A DNA stretch of 64,000 bases from Phytohabitans flavus (GTDB lineage: Bacteria; Actinomycetota; Actinomycetes; Mycobacteriales; Micromonosporaceae): the NCBI RefSeq assembly GCF_011764545.1, contig NZ_AP022870.1:8500001-8564000 (forward strand), read 5' to 3'. The translations under genes were made by a program, and so were the position numbers. Of the stretch, positions 41,434 to 49,486 are shown piece after piece. How positions within the stretch are numbered: the stretch's first letter is position 1; each line of letters opens with the position of its first letter. The notes beneath the pieces are model-generated. The model was given only the letters and a program-made list of their open reading frames with translations. It was not told where the DNA came from and searched no databases.

Positions 41434-42337
41434 TCAGCGTCGGGCCGCTGGCACGGGGTGGTGCAGGCGTACTGTGCGGCGCTGGCGGACGGCCGCGACC
41501 TCGTGGTGGTGCTGTGGCTCGGCGTAGCGGGTCAGGCCGATCACCGCCGCCAGCGTGACCAGGAAGCCGACCATCGCGAGCCACTCCCGGCCCGGCCAGA
41601 TCTGGTCGCCGAGGAAGAGCAGGCCGATGATGGCGGCCGGCACCGCGCCGGCGGCGTCCATGGCGGCGACGGCGGCGGTCGTGGAGCCGCGCTGCATCGC
41701 GAGGCCGAGCAGCAGCTGGCCGACCACCGAGTGGGCCACCAGCAGGTACAGCAGGGGGTGCAGCAGCAGCGCCTCGAACGAGTGCACGGCCGCGAGCGGG
41801 CGGGCCGCCACCGCCGCCCCGAGAAGGCGAGGCCGGCCAGCGAGCCGAGCGCGACCGACCCGGGCGCGCCATGCAGCCGTACCGCGAAGAAGCCCACCAC
41901 GCCGATCAGCGCGAGCGCGATCGCCAGGGCGGCGAGGCCGAGCGGCCCGATCTGCCGGGAGGGGCGGGCTGAGCGGCCAGCACGAGCGCGCCGATGCCGG
42001 CGAAGAGCAACACCAGCAGCGCCACCTCGGCCGCGGGGAGCCGCCACTTGAGGATCATCACGCCGAGCACGGCGGTCACGCCGAGACCAGCGGCCATGCT
42101 CGACTGCACGAGGAAGAGCGGCAGGTCACGGCGGGCCAGGAAGGCGAGCAGGAAGCCGAGGGCCTGGCAGGAGATGCCGATGACGTACGTACGGTGGCTG
42201 ACCAGGCGGAGCAGCAGTCCCGGGTCGAACGTGTGGTGGACCGTGGTGCGGGTGGCGGCCATCGACTGGAGGAGGTTGGCGACGCCGTACGCGAAGATCA
42301 TCGCCGTGAGGAAACACCAACCGCCAGTGGATGCCAC
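41434..42337 (-). pseudogene. DMT/EamA-type permease, two one-base frameshifts
   Basis: About 300 residues when repaired, with around nine helices, similar to actinobacterial DMT (drug/metabolite) family proteins. The N-terminal part reads from 42337 (FLTAMIFAYGVANLLQSMAA) to about 41964, the middle (RQIGPLGLAALAIALALIGVVGFFAVRLHGAPG) in another frame to about 41820, and the end (ARPLAAVHSFEALLLHPLLYLLVAHSVVGQLLLGLAM) in a third. Adding one base to the G4 run at 41961-41964 and one to the C4 run at 41817-41820 joins them. Two independent losses are possible, but sequencing error at homopolymers is a simpler explanation. Substrate unknown. Confidence 0.7.
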
Positions 42338-42396
42338 CCGGCGACTCTAGCGGGATTGCCCGGCCCTCGCCTCCGCGGCTCGCGCCAGATCAGCTG

Positions 42397-43209
42397 TCAG
42401 AGCACTTCGATTCCCGGCGCGGAGAGGCGTTCGAGCACGTCGCTGTGAAGCTTGCCATTTGTGGCCACCGCGCTGCCGCCACCCGGCCCGGGGCGACCGT
42501 CCAGATCGGTGAACGAGCCGCCCGCCTCGGTCACGATCGGTACCAGCGCCGCTACGTCCCAAAGGGACAGTTCGGGCTCGACCATCGCGTCGAGGGCACC
42601 TTCGGCCAACAGCATGTATCCGTAAAAGTCGCCATACGCGCGGTTGCGCCAGGTCTGCCGGAGGATGCCGAGCATCGCGCCGAGCCGGCCGTTCTCCTCC
42701 CAGCCCATGAGGTCGGAGTAGCAGAAGCTGGCGTCGGCGAGCCGGTTTACGCCAGACACCTTGATCGGCGTGGCCGCGGCGGTGTGCCGCCCCGCGTACG
42801 CCCCATGGCCGACCGCCGCCCACCAGCGGCGCCCCAGCGCCGGCGCGGAGACCAGCCCCACCACCGGCTGGTCGCCCTCCATCAACGCGATCAGCGTGGC
42901 CCACACGGGCACCCCGCGGATGTAGTTCTTCGTGCCGTCGATCGGGTCGATCACCCACTGCCGGCTGCCCGGACCGGCGGCCGCCTCGGTCGCGCCGTAC
43001 TCCTCGCCGAGCACCGCGTCCCTCGGTCGGGTGCGGGCGAGCGTGGCACGCAGGGCGCGCTCCACGGCGGTGTCGGCGTCGGAGACCGGTGTGAGGTCGG
43101 GCTTCGACTCGACGTGTAGGTCGAGCGCCCGGAACCGCGCGGAGGATATGGAGTCGGCGGTGTCCGCGAGCACATGGGCGAGGGAGAGGTCGTCGGCGTA
43201 CCGGGCCAT
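42397..43209 (-). CDS. hisN: Histidinol-phosphatase, inositol monophosphatase type
   Basis: A 270-residue IMPase-fold phosphatase from ATG 43209. Metal-binding motifs are complete: GEEYGATE (Glu), WVIDPIDGTKNYIRGVPVW (DPIDGT) and LSLWDVAALVPIVTEAGG (WD). The NYIRGxPVWATLIAL variant is typical of actinobacterial histidinol-phosphate phosphatase HisN, which performs the penultimate step of histidine synthesis. It is monocistronic and divergent from the DUF2087 regulator. An inositol phosphatase role is the alternative. Confidence 0.88.
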   Translation of the reverse strand: MARYADDLSLAHVLADTADSISSARFRALDLHVESKPDLTPVSDADTAVERALRATLARTRPRDAVLGEEYGATEAAAGPGSRQWVIDPIDGTKNYIRGVPVWATLIALMEGDQPVVGLVSAPALGRRWWAAVGHGAYAGRHTAAATPIKVSGVNRLADASFCYSDLMGWEENGRLGAMLGILRQTWRNRAYGDFYGYMLLAEGALDAMVEPELSLWDVAALVPIVTEAGGSFTDLDGRPGPGGGSAVATNGKLHSDVLERLSAPGIEVL

Positions 43210-43260
43210 GGCGGGAAAGGTAGCTGATCGCGACACCCGGTACGCGATAGCGTCCCCGTT

Positions 43261-43797
43261 ATGAGACCGGATGCGCTGTGTGGGTTGCTCGCCGAGCCGG
43301 ACAGGCTGACCACCTTCGCCGCCCTCGTGCTGGGCGCGGCGACCCCGTCCGAGGTCGCGGCGAGCACCGGCCTGCCGGCTCGCCAGATCGTCGCCGCGCT
43401 CCGCCGCCTCGAAGCGGGAGGCCTGGTGACCAGCGTGGACGGGCGCATCGTGGCCGAGGCCAACGCGTTCAAGGAGGCCGTACGGGAGCACGCCCCGCCG
43501 CCGGCCGTCGAAGAGGACCTGGACCCGGACCGAGCCAAGGCGGCGGTGCTACGGGTCTTCGTCCGCGACGGCCGGATCTTGCGGATGCCCGCCGCGCGCG
43601 GCAAGCGGCGGATCATCCTGGAACACATCGTCGCCTCGTTCGAGCCGGGCATCCGCTACCCCGAGCGAGCCGTCGACGCGATCCTCCGCGCGTGGTACGA
43701 CGACCACGCCGCGCTCCGCCGCTACCTGATCGACGAGGGCCTGATGTCCCGCGAGAACGCCATCTACTGGCGCACCGGCGGCTACGTCACGCTCTAG
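43261..43797 (+). CDS. DUF2087 domain protein with ArsR-like helix-turn-helix
   Basis: A 178-residue protein. The N-terminal ~75 residues form a winged-helix (LVLGAATPSEVAASTGLPARQIVAALRRLEAGGLVTSVDGR), and the C-terminal part is DUF2087 (DGRILRMPAARGKRRIILEHIVASFEPGIRYPERAVDAILRAWYDDHAALRRYLIDEGLMSRE...YWRTGG). Likely a DNA-binding regulator; targets and ligand unknown. It starts 51 bp from the divergent hisN start and ends 12 bp before the convergent rsgA stop. Confidence 0.9.
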   Translation: MRPDALCGLLAEPDRLTTFAALVLGAATPSEVAASTGLPARQIVAALRRLEAGGLVTSVDGRIVAEANAFKEAVREHAPPPAVEEDLDPDRAKAAVLRVFVRDGRILRMPAARGKRRIILEHIVASFEPGIRYPERAVDAILRAWYDDHAALRRYLIDEGLMSRENAIYWRTGGYVTL

Positions 43798-43808
43798 CGC
43801 TTCCCAGG

Positions 43809-44858
43809 TCAACGCGGCGGGGCGTCCAACGGGGCGTCCGGTGAGGCCTCAGGGTCGGGGTCGCCGGACCGGGAGGCCAGCAGGCGGCGGTACGAGCGGA
43901 GGCGGCGCTCGTCCGCGTGCCCGGCGGCGACCCAGGCGTCCAGGGCGCACTCCGGGTCGCCGGCGGTGTGCTCGCAGCCGGGCGGGCAGTCGACGGTCGC
44001 CTCGACAAGGTCGGGAAATCCGTGCAGCAGGCTCTCCGCGGATACGTGGGCGAGGCCGAAGCTGCGTACCCCCGGGGTGTCGATGATCCAGCTGGGCTTG
44101 TCGACCGGAAGCTGGAGCGCGACCGCACTTGTCGACGTGTGCCGCCCCTTGCCCACCGCGCTGACCGCGCCGACCGCCCGGTCGGCGTCCGGCACGAGGC
44201 GGTTGACGAGCGTGGACTTGCCCACTCCGGAGTGGCCGACGAGCACCGAGATCCGCCCGGTGAGCGTGGCGCGCAGGTCGTCGAGGTCGGCGTCCGGGCG
44301 GCAGAGCACGTGCGGGAGGTCGAGCTCGGCGTAGTAGCCGAGCACGGCGTCCGGTCCGGCGAGGTCGGCCTTGGTGAGGCAGAGCAGCGGGTCGATGTCC
44401 GCGTCGTACGCGGCAACGAGGCACCGGTCGATGAACCCGGTACGCGGCGGCGGGTCGGCCAGTGAGCTGACGATCACGAGCTGGTCGGCATTGGCGACCA
44501 CGACCCGCTCCAGCCGCCCTTCGTTCGTGGTCTCGTCGTCATCGGCGGTACGCCGCAGGACCGAGGTGCGCTCGGCGATCCGGACGATCCGGGCGAGCGT
44601 GTCGGGCGTCCCCGATACGTCGCCGACCAGCGCCACCCGGTCACCGACCACCACCGACTTGCGGCCCAGCTCGCGGGCCCGCATCGCGGTGACGCTCGTG
44701 TCGCCGACGTGGCACGTGTACCGCCCCCGGTCGACCGCGACCACGAACCCCTCGACCGCGTCGGTGTGCTTGGGGCGGGTGCGGGTGCGCGGGCGCGTAG
44801 AACGGGACGGGCGTACCCGTACGTCGTCCTCGTCGTACTCCCGCCGTTTCCCCGTCAG
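43809..44858 (-). CDS. rsgA: Ribosome small subunit-dependent GTPase A
   Basis: RsgA assists 30S ribosome maturation. The circularly permuted GTPase order is visible: TKADL (G4) first, then GHSGVGKST (P-loop) and IDTPGVRSFG (G3), then a C-terminal zinc finger (CPPGCEHTAGDPEC). The N-terminal OB fold begins near FVVAVDRGRYTCHVGD. No ATG/GTG/TTG start precedes the conserved basic leader (TGKRREYDEDDVRVRPSRS...), whose frame reaches a CTG at 44858 behind GGAGGGG; GTG 44744 would cut into the OB fold. I therefore infer a CTG start giving about 349 residues. It lies 19 bp after aroA on the same strand. Confidence 0.9.
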   Translation of the reverse strand: MTGKRREYDEDDVRVRPSRSTRPRTRTRPKHTDAVEGFVVAVDRGRYTCHVGDTSVTAMRARELGRKSVVVGDRVALVGDVSGTPDTLARIVRIAERTSVLRRTADDDETTNEGRLERVVVANADQLVIVSSLADPPPRTGFIDRCLVAAYDADIDPLLCLTKADLAGPDAVLGYYAELDLPHVLCRPDADLDDLRATLTGRISVLVGHSGVGKSTLVNRLVPDADRAVGAVSAVGKGRHTSTSAVALQLPVDKPSWIIDTPGVRSFGLAHVSAESLLHGFPDLVEATVDCPPGCEHTAGDPECALDAWVAAGHADERRLRSYRRLLASRSGDPDPEASPDAPLDAPPR

Positions 44859-44877
44859 AGCCCCTCCCGCAAGCTTC

Positions 44878-46167
44878 CTAGTGCCCGGCCACCATTGCCG
44901 ACCATAGCGCCGGAAACTCGGGCAGGGTCTTCGACGTGCACGCTACGTCGTCGACTTCGACGCCGGGGACGGCCAGCCCGATGACCGCGGCGGCGTGCGC
45001 CATCCGGTGGTCGTCGTACGTCTGGAAGAGTCCGCCACGCAGCGGGCGGGGCCGGATCTCCAGCCCGTCGTGGCTCTCGGTCACGTCGGCGCCGAGCGCC
45101 TTGATCTCCCGGGCCAGCGCGGCGACCCGGTCGGTCTCGTGACCGCGGATGTGCGCGACCCCGCGCAGGCGGGACGGCGAGTTGGCGATCGCCGCCAGCG
45201 CGGCGAGCACCGGCGTCAGCTCGCTGACGTCGGACAGGTCGGCGTCCAGCCCGTGCACGGCACCGGTGCCGCGAACCGTCAGCCCCTCGGTGCCAAGCGA
45301 GACCTCGCCGCCCATCTCGTCGAGCAGGGCGCGGAGCCGGTCGACCGGCTGGGAACTCGTGCGCGGCCAGCCGAGCAGCGTCACCTCGCCGCCGGTGACC
45401 AGTGCGGCGGCGAAGAACGGGGCGGCGCCGGAAAGGTCCGGCTCGATCACCCAGGCGCGCCCGGAGAGCCGGCCGGGCTGCACCGCCCACACGTCCGGCG
45501 TGGTGTCGTCGACCGCCCCGCCGGCCGCGCGCAGCATCAGCGCGGTCATCCGCAGGTGCGGGGCCGAGGGGACGGGCGGGCCGGCGTGGCGCACGACCAC
45601 GCCCCGCTCGAACGCCGCGCCGGCCAGCATCAGCCCGGAGACGAACTGGCTTGAGGCGGATGCGTCGATCTCCACCTCGCCGCCGGTCACCCGTCCGGTG
45701 CCGTGCACGGCCAGCGGCAGCCCGCCGGTCTCCGAGGAGTCGATCTGGACCCCCAGCGAGCGCAGTGCGCCCACGAGCGGGCCGAGCGGCCGCTGCCGGG
45801 CGCGGGGGTCGCCGTCGAACGTGACCGTGCCGTCGGCCAGCCCGGCCAGCGGCGGCACGAAGCGCATGATCGTGCCGGCGAGGCCGACGTCGATGTGCGC
45901 CGGGCCGGCCAGCGGGTTGGGGCGGACCACCCAGCGGTCGTCGTCCAGTGTGGACACCTGTGCACCCATGGTGCGCAGCCCGGCGGCCATGAGCTCGGTG
46001 TCGCGGGCGCGCAGCGGTCGGCGGAGCGTGGACGGGCCATCGGCGATCGCGCTGAGCACGAGCGCCCGCGCGGTCATCGACTTGGAGCCGGGCAGGCGCA
46101 CCGTGGTCGCGACCGGCTCCTTGGCCGTCGGCGGGGTCCACGGGACGGGGGCACGGGTCGCGGTCAC
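44878..46167 (-). CDS. aroA: 3-phosphoshikimate 1-carboxyvinyltransferase (EPSP synthase)
   Basis: A 429-residue enzyme of the shikimate pathway, joining PEP and shikimate 3-phosphate. The N-terminal LPGSKSMTARAL motif binds the substrate phosphate, GTIMRFVPPLA (LAGTIMRF) contacts PEP, and the end has DHRMAHAAAVIGLAVPG. Length is normal for the family. It forms a minus-strand pair with rsgA and is divergent from the SRAP gene. The same aroA-rsgA-SRAP neighbourhood is seen in Mycobacterium. Confidence 0.96.
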   Translation of the reverse strand: MTATRAPVPWTPPTAKEPVATTVRLPGSKSMTARALVLSAIADGPSTLRRPLRARDTELMAAGLRTMGAQVSTLDDDRWVVRPNPLAGPAHIDVGLAGTIMRFVPPLAGLADGTVTFDGDPRARQRPLGPLVGALRSLGVQIDSSETGGLPLAVHGTGRVTGGEVEIDASASSQFVSGLMLAGAAFERGVVVRHAGPPVPSAPHLRMTALMLRAAGGAVDDTTPDVWAVQPGRLSGRAWVIEPDLSGAAPFFAAALVTGGEVTLLGWPRTSSQPVDRLRALLDEMGGEVSLGTEGLTVRGTGAVHGLDADLSDVSELTPVLAALAAIANSPSRLRGVAHIRGHETDRVAALAREIKALGADVTESHDGLEIRPRPLRGGLFQTYDDHRMAHAAAVIGLAVPGVEVDDVACTSKTLPEFPALWSAMVAGH

Positions 46168-46256
46168 CCGTACAGTCTGCCGTCCGCGGCGGACGACCGG
46201 TGATCGCCGATCTGGCTTCTCCCGAGTGTCGAGACGGGTTGGGTAGCGTGGGTGCC

Positions 46257-46970
46257 ATGTGCGGCCGGTACGCGACCACCCGCAGCGCGGCGGACCTCAG
46301 CGCGCTCTTCGAGTCGTTCGACGATACCGCCGGGTCCCTGGTGCCGGACTACAACGTCGCGCCGACCGACCCGGTACCCATCGTGCGGATGTCCACCTCG
46401 CGCGGCGAGCGGGTGTTGGCCGCGGCCCGCTGGGGTCTTGTCCCGACCTGGGCCAAGGACGCCAAGGGTGCGGCCCGCATGATCAACGCTCGGGCGGAGA
46501 CCGTGGCCACTTCGAGCGCGTACGCGAAGCCGTTCGCCAAGCGTCGCTGCCTCGTGCCGGCCGACGGCTGGTACGAGTGGCTGCGCCGTCCAGACGGGCG
46601 CAAGCAGGCCTACTTCATGACGCCCGCGCACGGCGGCGTGCTCGCCATGGCTGGACTGTGGTCGCCGTGGGGCGAGGGGCTGACTTTCAGCGTGGTGACG
46701 ACCGCGGCGATCGGCGACCTGGCGCTGGTACACGACCGGATGCCGCTGCTGCTGCCCTGGCAGCGGTGGGCCGACTGGCTGGCCGGCGGCGGCGAGCCCG
46801 AGGAGTTGCTGACCGCGCCGAGCGACGAGTTTCTCGCCGGGCTGGAGATCCGCGCGGTGGGTCCGGATGTCGGCGACGTACGCAACGACGGCCCGCATCT
46901 CGTCGCGCCGGTCCCCGGCGTGACACTCGCCGGGCCGCCGGAAGAACCCGTCGAGTTGACGCTATTTTGA
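46257..46970 (+). CDS. SRAP (SOS response-associated peptidase) family protein, YedK/HMCES-like
   Basis: A 237-residue protein that crosslinks to abasic sites in single-stranded DNA and protects them. After Met removal the catalytic Cys2 is exposed (MCGRYATT); Asn in YNVAPTD, Glu in ARAETVATS and His in VHDRMPLLL complete the active site. ATG 46257 is fixed by the need for Cys2. It is divergent from aroA. Confidence 0.95.
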   Translation: MCGRYATTRSAADLSALFESFDDTAGSLVPDYNVAPTDPVPIVRMSTSRGERVLAAARWGLVPTWAKDAKGAARMINARAETVATSSAYAKPFAKRRCLVPADGWYEWLRRPDGRKQAYFMTPAHGGVLAMAGLWSPWGEGLTFSVVTTAAIGDLALVHDRMPLLLPWQRWADWLAGGGEPEELLTAPSDEFLAGLEIRAVGPDVGDVRNDGPHLVAPVPGVTLAGPPEEPVELTLF

Positions 46971-47243
46971 TCGTTTGTGTTTCTGATTGGTTACCCCGTC
47001 TTCTGACGCGCGGTGATCAGTAAAAGCACCGAGTGATAGCGCTCGGGAGCGTTCCCATCACGCTGTGTATCGATTACCACTATTCGTGGTTAATAGATGC
47101 ATGGCCTTTCGGCCAGGATCTATGCAACCCCTTGAATTGCGAGCCGCGAATGCGATAGAACACAGCGCCGGCAGAGGTGTCGATTCGCAGTGGGCGGGAC
47201 GGCAATGACCATTACTTCGCCGGTCCCACGGGGAGGTGGGTGC

Positions 47244-47648
47244 ATGACACGGGCGCGGATGCCACGCCCGCATGAGGTTGCCGCCGCACGGCGCGACCCG
47301 AGACTGCTCCGGGCACTGACCGAGCGGCAGCTCGATGATGCGTGGCGCACGCGAGGCGTGTGCCAAAGCGTGGATCCCGAGACGTTCTTTCCGGCTCCCA
47401 GCGAGCCGGCGGACGCTGCGGTGGCCCTCTGTCGCACGTGCGACGTCCAGGGCGCCTGCCTGGCGTGGGCGCTCGAGGTGGGCGACTGTCACGGCGTCTG
47501 GGGCGCCACCACGCCGCGCGAGCGCCGGGCGATGCTCGTCGCCTGGCGCGGCCAGGTGCAGCGCGACGGCGAGGCGATGGAGGGGGTGGGGGCCGGCCCG
47601 CCGGTCCGCGACCAGCTCCTGACCTTGGTCCCGCTGACCGCGCGCTAA
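47244..47648 (+). CDS. WhiB-family iron-sulfur transcription factor
   Basis: A 134-residue Wbl protein from ATG 47244 (GGGAGG upstream). Four cluster Cys are present: GVCQSVDP, ALCRTCDVQGACLAWAL (C-x2-C-x5-C), followed by HGVWGATTPRERR, the WhiB turn that contacts the sigma factor. A Lys/Arg C-terminal DNA-binding tail is not obvious. The 273 bp upstream (46971-47243) is AT-richer than its surroundings and contains an ACCAC/GTGGT inverted repeat at about 47077, a plausible control region. The subclass is not certain. Confidence 0.88.
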   Translation: MTRARMPRPHEVAAARRDPRLLRALTERQLDDAWRTRGVCQSVDPETFFPAPSEPADAAVALCRTCDVQGACLAWALEVGDCHGVWGATTPRERRAMLVAWRGQVQRDGEAMEGVGAGPPVRDQLLTLVPLTAR

Positions 47649-47675
47649 CCATCCCGCCTGAGCCACTATGGGCGG

Positions 47676-48290
47676 GTGCCTGACACCAGCCGCGAGATCG
47701 TCACGCCCCGTGGGCCTGCCCTGGTCGACCTGACCCCCGCGTCCGGCCGGCCGAAGAGCCTGCTCGTCCTGGGGCACGGCGCCGGCGGCGGGGTCAACGC
47801 GCCCGATTTGGTGGCACTCCGGGACGCGGCGCACGACGCCGGCATGATCGTGGCACGGGTGACCCAGCCTTACCGGGTCGCCGGCCGCCGCGCGCCGGCA
47901 CCCGCCACGCAGCTCGACGAGGCGTGGACCGCGGTCGTGCGCGCGCTCGTCGCCGACCACCCGAAGGCGCGGCTGGTGATGGGCGGTCGCTCCAGCGGGG
48001 CCCGGGTCGCCTGCCGTACCGCCGTTGACCTCGGCGCCGCGGCGATCATCTGCCTGGCGTTCCCGCTGCATCCGCCGGGCCGGCCGGAGCGCTCCCGCCA
48101 GGAGGAGCTGCCGGCCGAGGTGCCTACGCTCGTGCTCAACGGCGACCGTGATCCGTTCGGCATTCCGGTCGGCGGCCCGGACATCCTGATCGAGGTACGC
48201 CCGGGTGAGGGACACGACTTGCGGCGCGATCCCAAGGGCACCGCCCGTATCGCGGTCGACTGGCTCCGCGAGCGCGGGCTCGCCCGGTGA
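47676..48290 (+). CDS. Alpha/beta hydrolase, dienelactone hydrolase/KANL3-Tex30-like
   Basis: A 204-residue hydrolase-fold protein. LLVLGHGAGGGVNAPDL gives the oxyanion region, MGGRSSGARVAC is the nucleophile elbow (G-x-S-x-G), LNGDRDPFG holds the acid, and GEGHDL carries the catalytic His. Substrate unknown. GTG 47676 is used. It ends 20 bp before the SigR-type promoter and is unlikely to be related to sigR. Confidence 0.85.
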   Translation: MPDTSREIVTPRGPALVDLTPASGRPKSLLVLGHGAGGGVNAPDLVALRDAAHDAGMIVARVTQPYRVAGRRAPAPATQLDEAWTAVVRALVADHPKARLVMGGRSSGARVACRTAVDLGAAAIICLAFPLHPPGRPERSRQEELPAEVPTLVLNGDRDPFGIPVGGPDILIEVRPGEGHDLRRDPKGTARIAVDWLRERGLAR

Positions 48291-48310
48291 CGTTTGACCT
48301 GCGTCGCGGG

Positions 48311-48336
48311 GGAATGGACCCCGTGGAGTACGTGTT
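48311..48336 (+). promoter_or_regulatory. Predicted SigR-type promoter upstream of sigR
   Basis: GGAAT at 48311-48315 (preceded by GG), exactly 18 bases, then GTT at 48334-48336. This matches the SigR consensus GGGAAT-N18-GTT. It lies 40 bp before the long-form start of sigR and implies autoregulation under thiol-oxidative stress. Confidence 0.7.
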
Positions 48337-48376
48337 CTAGCCCGCGGAAGCACTAACTGCGGAAGGGGCAGAACCG

Positions 48377-49165
48377 GTGCAAACCAGTACGCGACCCTCT
48401 TATCGAGTGGACCCCGAGGTCGAGCGCGTGCGTCAGCTCCTGGACGGGCCGGCCTGGCTCACGGCAAACCCGGTGACAGGTGAGCCTTCCTCAGGCGCCG
48501 ACCAGGCGTTCCGCGTATCCTCGGCGGGACAGTCGAGGGGGGACGTTCGGTTGACCCAACCGGAGAAGACCGACGAGCGGCGGACGCGCTTCGAGCGCGA
48601 CGCACTGCCGTTCGTCGATCAGCTGTACGCCGCGGGCCTGCGCATGACGCGCAACCCGGCCGACGCCGAGGATCTGGTCCAGGAGACCTACCTCAAGGCG
48701 TTCGCGGCCTTCCACCAGTTCGAAGAGGGCACCAACCTCAAGGCCTGGCTGTACCGCATTCTCACCAATACGTACATCAACTCGTACCGGCGGCGGCAGC
48801 GCCAGCCGATCCAGGCGCCGACTGAGGAGATCACCGACTGGCAGCTCGCCGAGGCGGAGTCCCACACGTCGAGCGGCCTGAAGTCGGCGGAGACCGAGGC
48901 GCTCGAGCGCCTGCCGGACAGTGACGTCAAGGACGCTCTCCAGCAGCTGCCGGAGGAGTTCCGCCTCGCGGTCTACCTCGCGGACGTCGAGGGCTTCTCC
49001 TACAAGGAGATCGCCGACATCATGGGCACTCCCATCGGCACCGTGATGTCCCGGCTGCACCGTGGCCGGCGTAACCTGCGCAAGCTGCTGGAGCGCTACG
49101 CTGCCGAGCGGGGGTTCAACCGGAGTCCGGCGCCCGACACCGCAGCAGCTGGCCAGGAGGTGTGA
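48377..49165 (+). CDS. sigR: Thiol-stress sigma factor SigR/SigH with N-terminal extension
   Basis: A 262-residue ECF sigma factor of the SigR (Streptomyces)/SigH (Mycobacterium) group. Region 2 (DALPFVDQLYAAGLRMTRNPADAEDLVQETYLKAFAAFHQFEEGTNLKAWLYRILTNTYINSYRRR) and region 4 (LPEEFRLAVYLADVEGFSYKEIADIMGTPIGTVMSRLHRGRRNLRKLL) are complete. The long form starts at GTG 48377; a shorter 204-residue form could start at TTG 48551, behind AGGGGGGAC. S. coelicolor makes a stable SigR and an unstable SigR' with a 55-residue extension from the SigR-dependent promoter, closely resembling this arrangement. The anti-sigma gene rsrA follows after six bases. Confidence 0.93.
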   Translation: MQTSTRPSYRVDPEVERVRQLLDGPAWLTANPVTGEPSSGADQAFRVSSAGQSRGDVRLTQPEKTDERRTRFERDALPFVDQLYAAGLRMTRNPADAEDLVQETYLKAFAAFHQFEEGTNLKAWLYRILTNTYINSYRRRQRQPIQAPTEEITDWQLAEAESHTSSGLKSAETEALERLPDSDVKDALQQLPEEFRLAVYLADVEGFSYKEIADIMGTPIGTVMSRLHRGRRNLRKLLERYAAERGFNRSPAPDTAAAGQEV

Positions 49166-49171
49166 CAGACC

Positions 49172-49456
49172 GTGAGTTGCGGTGAACCACACGAGACCGA
49201 CTGCCGGGACGTGCTCGCCGAGGTGTACCTCTACCTTGACCTGGAGTGCTCCGACGACCGTCGCGACCTGATCCGCACCCACCTCGACGAGTGCTCGCCG
49301 TGCCTTCGGGAGTACGGCATCGAGCAGGAGGTGAAGGCGCTGGTCGCCCGGTGCTGCGGCGACGAGCGGGCGCCTACCGAGCTGCGTGAGCGGCTGCGCG
49401 TCCGGCTCAGTGAGCTTGTGTTCGAGGCCGACTCCCGGGAGTATCTGCCCGACTGA
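49172..49456 (+). CDS. rsrA: Redox-sensing zinc anti-sigma factor RsrA
   Basis: A 94-residue ZAS-family anti-sigma factor that binds SigR under reducing conditions and releases it when its cysteines form a disulfide. The zinc ligands are at the same numbers as in S. coelicolor RsrA: Cys11, His37, Cys41 and Cys44 (HLDECSPC). GTG 49172 is preceded by AGGAGG. Co-transcribed with sigR, so the pair forms a feedback circuit. Confidence 0.95.
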   Translation: MSCGEPHETDCRDVLAEVYLYLDLECSDDRRDLIRTHLDECSPCLREYGIEQEVKALVARCCGDERAPTELRERLRVRLSELVFEADSREYLPD

Positions 49457-49486
49457 TCGGATTCGGATCGCCCGCTGGAGTCCTGC

